In this document: positions 60,327 through 64,000 of the stretch, piece by piece
Layout: the number at the start of each line of letters is the position of its first letter
Numbering within the stretch: the stretch's first letter is position 1
Assembly: GCA_031082005.1 (NCBI GenBank)
Contig: JAVHLR010000001.1
Span: forward strand, 563,251-627,250
Reading direction: 5' to 3'
Source: Patescibacteria group bacterium
Lineage (GTDB): Bacteria; Patescibacteriota; Patescibacteriia; 2-12-FULL-60-25
Length of the DNA: 64,000 nt
Made by a program: the position numbers and the translations under genes
The notes under the pieces: generated by a model
Seen by the model: only the letters and a program-made list of their open reading frames with translations
What the model was told of the DNA's origin: nothing
The model's database searches: none

Positions 60327-60794
60327 ATGAAAATCAACGGAGTAAAGATTTTTGCCGCTATCATCACCCTTTCTGTCGTCTCGGCCGTCATCCTTGGCTT
60401 CGTCATGGCCGGGTCTCCTAACACCGCCAGGTCGCGTAATGCCGATCAGAGCCGTGTCGAGAGTCTGCAGCAGATCACGAATGCCCTAGATAACTACTGG
60501 AACGCCAACAAGTCACTGCCGAAAGACCTGGTATCCCTAAGCGCAAGTCCGAACGTTTACCTGCAGAGCGTGAACGATCCGAAAACCGGCGAGCCCTTCG
60601 GCTATACGGTCGTATCTAGTACGGCATACGAGCTGTGTGCCGATTTCGAGACGCTCGGCAACCAACAGGCCGAATACGCGGAACGATTCAAGCCGATGGC
60701 ATCGAATTCTTACGATAGGCTGATCAACCACGACAAGGGTCGCCAATGCTTCCAGTTCAACGTCAACAAGTGGAACGAGCCGATGATGAAATAG
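60327..60794 (+). CDS. Type II/IV pseudopilin-like membrane protein
   Basis: A 155-residue protein with an N-terminal membrane helix (about 6-26), then a helical start RNADQSRVESLQQITNALDNYWNANKSLP and a beta-rich domain with PKTGEPFGYTVVSS and two Cys. The layout resembles pilin-like proteins after the type IV prepilin helix, but no prepilin peptidase site (GFTLIE) is seen. It forms a two-gene unit with the DUF5671 gene and ends at 60814. Confidence 0.65.
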   Translation: MKINGVKIFAAIITLSVVSAVILGFVMAGSPNTARSRNADQSRVESLQQITNALDNYWNANKSLPKDLVSLSASPNVYLQSVNDPKTGEPFGYTVVSSTAYELCADFETLGNQQAEYAERFKPMASNSYDRLINHDKGRQCFQFNVNKWNEPMMK

Positions 60795-60813
60795 TTTATT
60801 TTCATCCCTGTAT

Positions 60814-60842
60814 AAAAGGACAAGCGTTCCGCTTGTCCTTTT
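60814..60842 (+). terminator. Strong intrinsic terminator
   Basis: A perfect 13-bp stem AAAAGGACAAGCG / CGCTTGTCCTTTT with a 3-nt loop. Confidence 0.85.
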
Positions 60843-60846
60843 GGTA

Positions 60847-60875
60847 TTGCATTATTTTTTTATCTGCGTTATTAT
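60847..60875 (+). promoter_or_regulatory. Promoter for the gene at 60910
   Basis: TTGCAT, 17 bp, TATTAT. GGAGGAGG follows about eight bases before the ATG. Confidence 0.75.
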
Positions 60876-60909
60876 CACGCGCGTTCCTTTTTTGGAGGAG
60901 GTCCAGGAA

Positions 60910-61530
60910 ATGCAAGAGTTGGCATACGAGATCCCCCGACCCGCGAATCGCGAAATCAATGCCGCCATCGTGCGCGCCATCCCCTTCGATCAGGTTTGCA
61001 TGAACGGCATCCTGAACGCTCCGCATGAGCTCATCGAAGCCGGAAACGTCGCGTTCAACACCGGGCACGTGTTCGGTCGTGGCCACAGCATCGCTGCCAG
61101 GGCGCCCATCGGAAAGTCTGACCGCTCGAGCGACGTATTCGGACTCATCGTGGAACGTAAGCTGCCGGACTTCGTGGCGTTCCAGGACGTCGGGCTGGTG
61201 AATGAAGGGCTTGTCGGCAATGCCGATTTCCGACGTGCCGTCATCGACTACCTGCTTCGCGGCTACAGCGGCGCGCTGCACATCCGCTTCGGCATCTTCC
61301 CGCGCCTCGAGCGTTGTGACATGTTCTTCGACGTCACCGAAGGACGCAGTCGACTACGGGGTCCCAAGCACACCAACCCGCCGCACATCATGCTCTCCAC
61401 CGACGACCGGAACGGCGGATGGAGCCACCAGCAGCCGATCATCGACGCTTGCATCAATCTGAAGCTCGCGGAGATCGACCCCGACTCGCTGGTCAGGCCC
61501 GACCTCGAGCACCCCTCCTTCATCCGCTAA
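60910..61530 (+). CDS. Hypothetical protein in a stand-alone expression cassette
   Basis: A 206-residue soluble protein, GC-rich, family unknown. Three parts can be seen: an N-terminal EIPRPANREINAAIVRAIPF, a central GHVFGRGHSIAARAPIGKSD, and a C-terminal GIFPRLERCDMFFDVTEGRSRLRGP with many His/Arg/Asp. ATG 60910 is set by GGAGG; the open frame upstream passes through the promoter. Terminator-like hairpins follow (AAAGGC/GCCTTT at 61528 and the stem at 61562). No function is proposed. Confidence 0.7.
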   Translation: MQELAYEIPRPANREINAAIVRAIPFDQVCMNGILNAPHELIEAGNVAFNTGHVFGRGHSIAARAPIGKSDRSSDVFGLIVERKLPDFVAFQDVGLVNEGLVGNADFRRAVIDYLLRGYSGALHIRFGIFPRLERCDMFFDVTEGRSRLRGPKHTNPPHIMLSTDDRNGGWSHQQPIIDACINLKLAEIDPDSLVRPDLEHPSFIR

Positions 61531-61561
61531 AGGCAAAACGCCTTTGATGCACTCTCATCTC

Positions 61562-61584
61562 ACCCCGACGTCTGTTCGGGGTGT
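61562..61584 (+). terminator. Hairpin terminator
   Basis: CACCCCGA / TCGGGGTG stem with a 7-nt loop, followed by TTGCCTTATAT. Confidence 0.7.
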
Positions 61585-61615
61585 TGCCTTATATATCGAC
61601 AATTTTACCGAATCG

Positions 61616-61624
61616 TGTTATTTT
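61616..61624 (+). promoter_or_regulatory. Extended -10 promoter, leaderless type
   Basis: TGtTATTTT ends 7 nt before the ATG at 61632. Confidence 0.6.
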
Positions 61625-61631
61625 CCGCAGC

Positions 61632-62612
61632 ATGCTCGACTGGAAAAAAGCCACAAAACCGATAATCGCCTTGGCACCCATGGCTGACATGACGGATCAG
61701 CCATTTTGCCGTATCTGCAAAGAAATTGGCGTTCCATATATCTGGCGCGAAATGGTATCAGCCGAGGCGATAATCCGCGGCAATCAAAAAACGCGCGCCA
61801 TGACCGGAATCAGCGCTTTTGAACGTCCTGTCATCCAGCAGCTTTTTGGCAATGATCCGGAACGCCTCGCCGAAGCCGCCCGCATCATTGAAGAGATGTT
61901 TCAACCTGACGGAATCGACATAAATATGGGTTGTCCGGTCAGGAAGATCACGGAAAACTTTGATGGCTCTTCGTTGATGCGCGATCCAGAAAGAGCCGCG
62001 GCAATAGTCAAAGCAGTCAAGAACGCCGTCAAGGCACCAGTCAGCGTAAAGACCCGTCTCGGTTGGTCAAAAGACGACGAGATACTGACTTTTGCCAAGA
62101 TCATTGAAGACGCAGGCGCAGATCTGTTGACTGTACACGGGAGGACTAAGGAACAGGGCTACGCAGGCGTCGCCAACTGGACGCGCATTGGACAAGTTAA
62201 GGACTCATTATCCATTCCAGTCATCCTAAACGGTGATGTTACAGATGGGACAAGCGCCAAACACGCGCTCGAGCTGACGGGCGCGGACGGCGTTATGCTT
62301 GGTCGCGGTGCGCTGGGTAATCCGTGGGTATTTAATGAGATAGGCTCTGTGATAGGCGTACCTCGTACTTCGTACTTCGTGCCTTCGCTTGAGGACCGCG
62401 TCACTATCGTCTTGCGTCATGCTCGTTACCAGATTGAGCGTTACGGTGAAGGTGGATTGGTAAAACTGCGTAAGCACTTTCCTTTCTATTTCAAAAAAGA
62501 GCTGCATGACAAGCATCCCCAGGTCGATTTCATCGCGCTTCGGTCAGCTTTAGTGCGCGTATCTAGCTATCAGGAGCTAGAAGAGGCGCTAAAAGCAGTT
62601 TTGGCTCAATAG
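61632..62612 (+). CDS. dus: tRNA-dihydrouridine synthase
   Basis: A 326-residue flavin enzyme reducing uridines in the tRNA D-loop. Motifs are APMADMTDQPFCRI, FGNDPERLAEAARI, DGIDINMGCPVRKI with the catalytic Cys, KTRLGW, VHGRTKEQGY and NGDVTDG, then LGRGALGNPWVF. The start at 61632 is preferred to an in-frame TTG 17 codons upstream, since the extended -10 ends 7 nt before. Near residue 245 a VPRTSYFVPS segment comes from an inserted repeat. It converges on the peptidase gene with a 7-bp overlap. Confidence 0.93.
   Translation: MLDWKKATKPIIALAPMADMTDQPFCRICKEIGVPYIWREMVSAEAIIRGNQKTRAMTGISAFERPVIQQLFGNDPERLAEAARIIEEMFQPDGIDINMGCPVRKITENFDGSSLMRDPERAAAIVKAVKNAVKAPVSVKTRLGWSKDDEILTFAKIIEDAGADLLTVHGRTKEQGYAGVANWTRIGQVKDSLSIPVILNGDVTDGTSAKHALELTGADGVMLGRGALGNPWVFNEIGSVIGVPRTSYFVPSLEDRVTIVLRHARYQIERYGEGGLVKLRKHFPFYFKKELHDKHPQVDFIALRSALVRVSSYQELEEALKAVLAQ
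62355..62392 (+). repeat. GTAC-rich repeat inserted in frame in the dus gene
   Basis: GCGTACCTCGTACTTCGTAC... is made of the same GTAC-CTC units as 1955-2029 and shares an exact 13-mer with it. It encodes GVPRTSYFV between GNPWVF and the PSLEDRV helix, where the family has a variable loop. Confidence 0.65.
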
Positions 62613-63898
62613 TTCTGGAACGCGTCAGCCTCCAGACTCGGAGTGAAATTTTCTGGGTCTACGGGTATCCCGTTTTGTCGTACTTCGAAATGTAGGTGCG
62701 GACCGGTCGATAATCCCGCCCCGGGTTGTCCCGGCATGCCGCCCGAATAACCTATGAGCTGCCCTCTTTGGACATACGTATCCGGTTTGGCGACGAACTT
62801 GGATAAATGGGCGTAAATCGTCGCGATGCTCCCGGGATGTACAAGCATCAGGTAATTGCCATAAGCAGAGCCAAGTTTTGTCCATGCGACATAGCCTCCT
62901 GCCGCTGCATAGATTGGCGTTCCGACGGCAGCACGTAAATCGATGCCCGGATGCGCGAAACGCTTGCGAAAAGGATAATTCGGGTCGTGGAAACGAGCTG
63001 TGACGATTATATCCCGCTTCAACGGCCAATTCAGCAACACGTCTCCCCTGGCCAATGCCTCATCGACGCTGTCTAAAGTATCTTTCAGTCTTGTCTCCAA
63101 GAGGTTGATGTCTTCTGCTGTCATTTGCTGCTGTTGTTGCAGCTCGTAAACGACGCGCTCGTATTCTGATTGTTTGTTCTTCGTTTCCGCTATCAGCGAA
63201 GCTTTGAAATTCCTTTCTGCAGCCAAGGCAATCTCCTCCTCTTTCAACTCTTTTTTCTTGGCTTCAAGGGAAGTTTTCTTGGCGTCTCTGCTGGTTTTTG
63301 TGTTCTCAAGCGTCTCTTTGTCATTTTTTACCTCTTGTAGCGTGTCGTTGAGCTTATCGCCGAGTTTTTTCTGCTCTTCTACGCGATCGAAGAAGGAAGA
63401 TAATGACGGCTTCTTAAGCATCACCTCATACACCGGCACGTCGTCGGCTTTTCTGATGTTGCGCAGGATTTCTGCGGCGTAAGTTTTTTGGCGGTCTATC
63501 CTTTTGCCATGTTCCACGATCTGCTGATCCAACGACTTGATCTCGAGCGTCGTCAGATCCAGTTCGACTCTGGTGCGCTCTATATCCAGTTCTTTCTTGA
63601 TGATGCGGTTGTCCAAAAGAATCAGATCATTGGCTAAAGAAGCTTGCTGCTGCTCCTGGCTGTCGATGTTCAGTTTGTATTTCCCGATCAGCCCCTCTAG
63701 TTCTTTGACGCGCGACTGTTTCTTGTTTATTTCCGAGTTCAGGGTATCGACCTGCTGTTTTGACTCCAGCACGTCGTCAGTAAAACCTTGGCTAAGACCC
63801 TTGTGTGGCGTAAAGACAGACGCAGAAAATACAATCAAAAATACCGTTGCTGTAAAGATGCGTTTTGATTTGTTTTTATTATTTTGATGCATTTTCAA
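62606..63898 (-). CDS. Murein hydrolase activator EnvC-like / M23 peptidase
   Basis: A 430-residue exported protein. A signal peptide (about 12-35, IFTATVFLIVFSASVF) precedes a long coiled coil (about 42-260) and a C-terminal LytM/M23 domain. The M23 region has FAHPGIDLRAAVGTPIYAAA (first His and Asp), AYGNYLMLVHPG, and GPHLHFEVRQNG (HxH). All metal ligands appear kept, so it may cut peptidoglycan itself and not only activate amidases. It may act at division with the FtsQ-like protein. A CATAAT box lies about 35 nt upstream. Confidence 0.9.
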   Translation of the reverse strand: MKMHQNNKNKSKRIFTATVFLIVFSASVFTPHKGLSQGFTDDVLESKQQVDTLNSEINKKQSRVKELEGLIGKYKLNIDSQEQQQASLANDLILLDNRIIKKELDIERTRVELDLTTLEIKSLDQQIVEHGKRIDRQKTYAAEILRNIRKADDVPVYEVMLKKPSLSSFFDRVEEQKKLGDKLNDTLQEVKNDKETLENTKTSRDAKKTSLEAKKKELKEEEIALAAERNFKASLIAETKNKQSEYERVVYELQQQQQMTAEDINLLETRLKDTLDSVDEALARGDVLLNWPLKRDIIVTARFHDPNYPFRKRFAHPGIDLRAAVGTPIYAAAGGYVAWTKLGSAYGNYLMLVHPGSIATIYAHLSKFVAKPDTYVQRGQLIGYSGGMPGQPGAGLSTGPHLHFEVRQNGIPVDPENFTPSLEADAFQNY

Positions 63899-63949
63899 AA
63901 AATACTGATCTCAAATCAATTTGATTATGCCCTTTCCGCAGTTTTTGGT

Positions 63950-64000
63950 CTAGGTGGATAAGTGGCTGATTGCCGCTTCAAGCCTCTTCAGGCTACGCTC
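63950..64000 (-). CDS. C-terminal end of a protein cut by the window edge
   Basis: The last 16 codons before a TAG read ERSLKRLEAAISHLST on the minus strand. The gene lies upstream of the M23 peptidase gene in the same direction, with about 50 bp between. The amphipathic helix is compatible with many proteins, so no family call is made. Confidence 0.35.
   Translation of the reverse strand, partial: ERSLKRLEAAISHLST

Overview
The window reads as a gene-dense stretch of a Candidate Phyla Radiation (Patescibacteria/Parcubacteria-type, possibly Uhrbacteria-like) chromosome with about 50% GC and standard stop codons (TGA is a stop, so not the Gracilibacteria/SR1 code). Lineage is inferred from the gene mix, not from a marker tree. 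The mix is short core genes for replication, cell wall and translation, no biosynthetic pathways, a cobalamin-dependent ribonucleotide reductase, many small lipoproteins and membrane proteins, and families common in CPR genomes (DUF5671, CxxC zinc proteins, beta-CASP RNases).

Layout: 1-1.1 kb, end of an unrecognised GC-rich gene. 1.2-5.2 kb, a glutamine amidotransferase, a UvrD helicase fused to a RecB/Cas4-type nuclease, and a DUF721/DciA-like protein. 5.2-10 kb, an elongasome operon (mreB, mreC, mreD, PBP2). 10-16.1 kb, greA, lysS, a nucleotidyltransferase, serS, alr and an ftsQ-like gene. 17-21.6 kb, SanA/YdcF-like protein, RmuC, an acidic protein, DedA, cob(I)alamin adenosyltransferase and a deoxyribosyltransferase-like protein. 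21.7-25.7 kb, class II ribonucleotide reductase behind a long structured leader, then a DEDD exonuclease. 25.8-27.9 kb, a GC-rich unknown gene and an operon of four tiny proteins. 28-34.3 kb, TypA/BipA, EamA transporters, an anchored glycosidase-like protein and a beta-CASP RNase. 34.3-44.5 kb, lipoproteins, two tandem YiiX-like hydrolases, a PAS protein, two MFS transporters, a candidate non-coding RNA, Nudix, a second GreA-like protein and an HI0933 flavoprotein. 44.5-52 kb, two ABC-F proteins, a beta-helix acyltransferase-like protein, XRE/DUF2178, an ITPase-like protein, a YdjM-like hydrolase, a zinc/RGG protein and DUF4180. 52-64 kb, tRNA-Asn, rpoD, dnaG, a phosphodiesterase-like protein, uvrB, DUF5671 with a pseudopilin-like protein, dus and an M23 peptidase.

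The most striking global feature is two expression styles. Many core-type genes have an extended -10 box (TGnTATnnT) ending only 6-10 nt before the ATG and no Shine-Dalgarno site, so their mRNAs should be leaderless or nearly so. Interspersed are GC-rich, mostly unrecognised genes with a full -35/17-bp/-10 promoter, a strong Shine-Dalgarno site and their own hairpin terminator (16.5, 25.8, 26.6-27.8, 47.9, 49.6, 52.1 and 60.9 kb; the gene at the left edge probably belongs with them). Small repeats have also entered coding sequence in frame (UvrD-nuclease, Dus, HI0933 flavoprotein).

All functional calls rest on reading motifs by eye; no database search was run.
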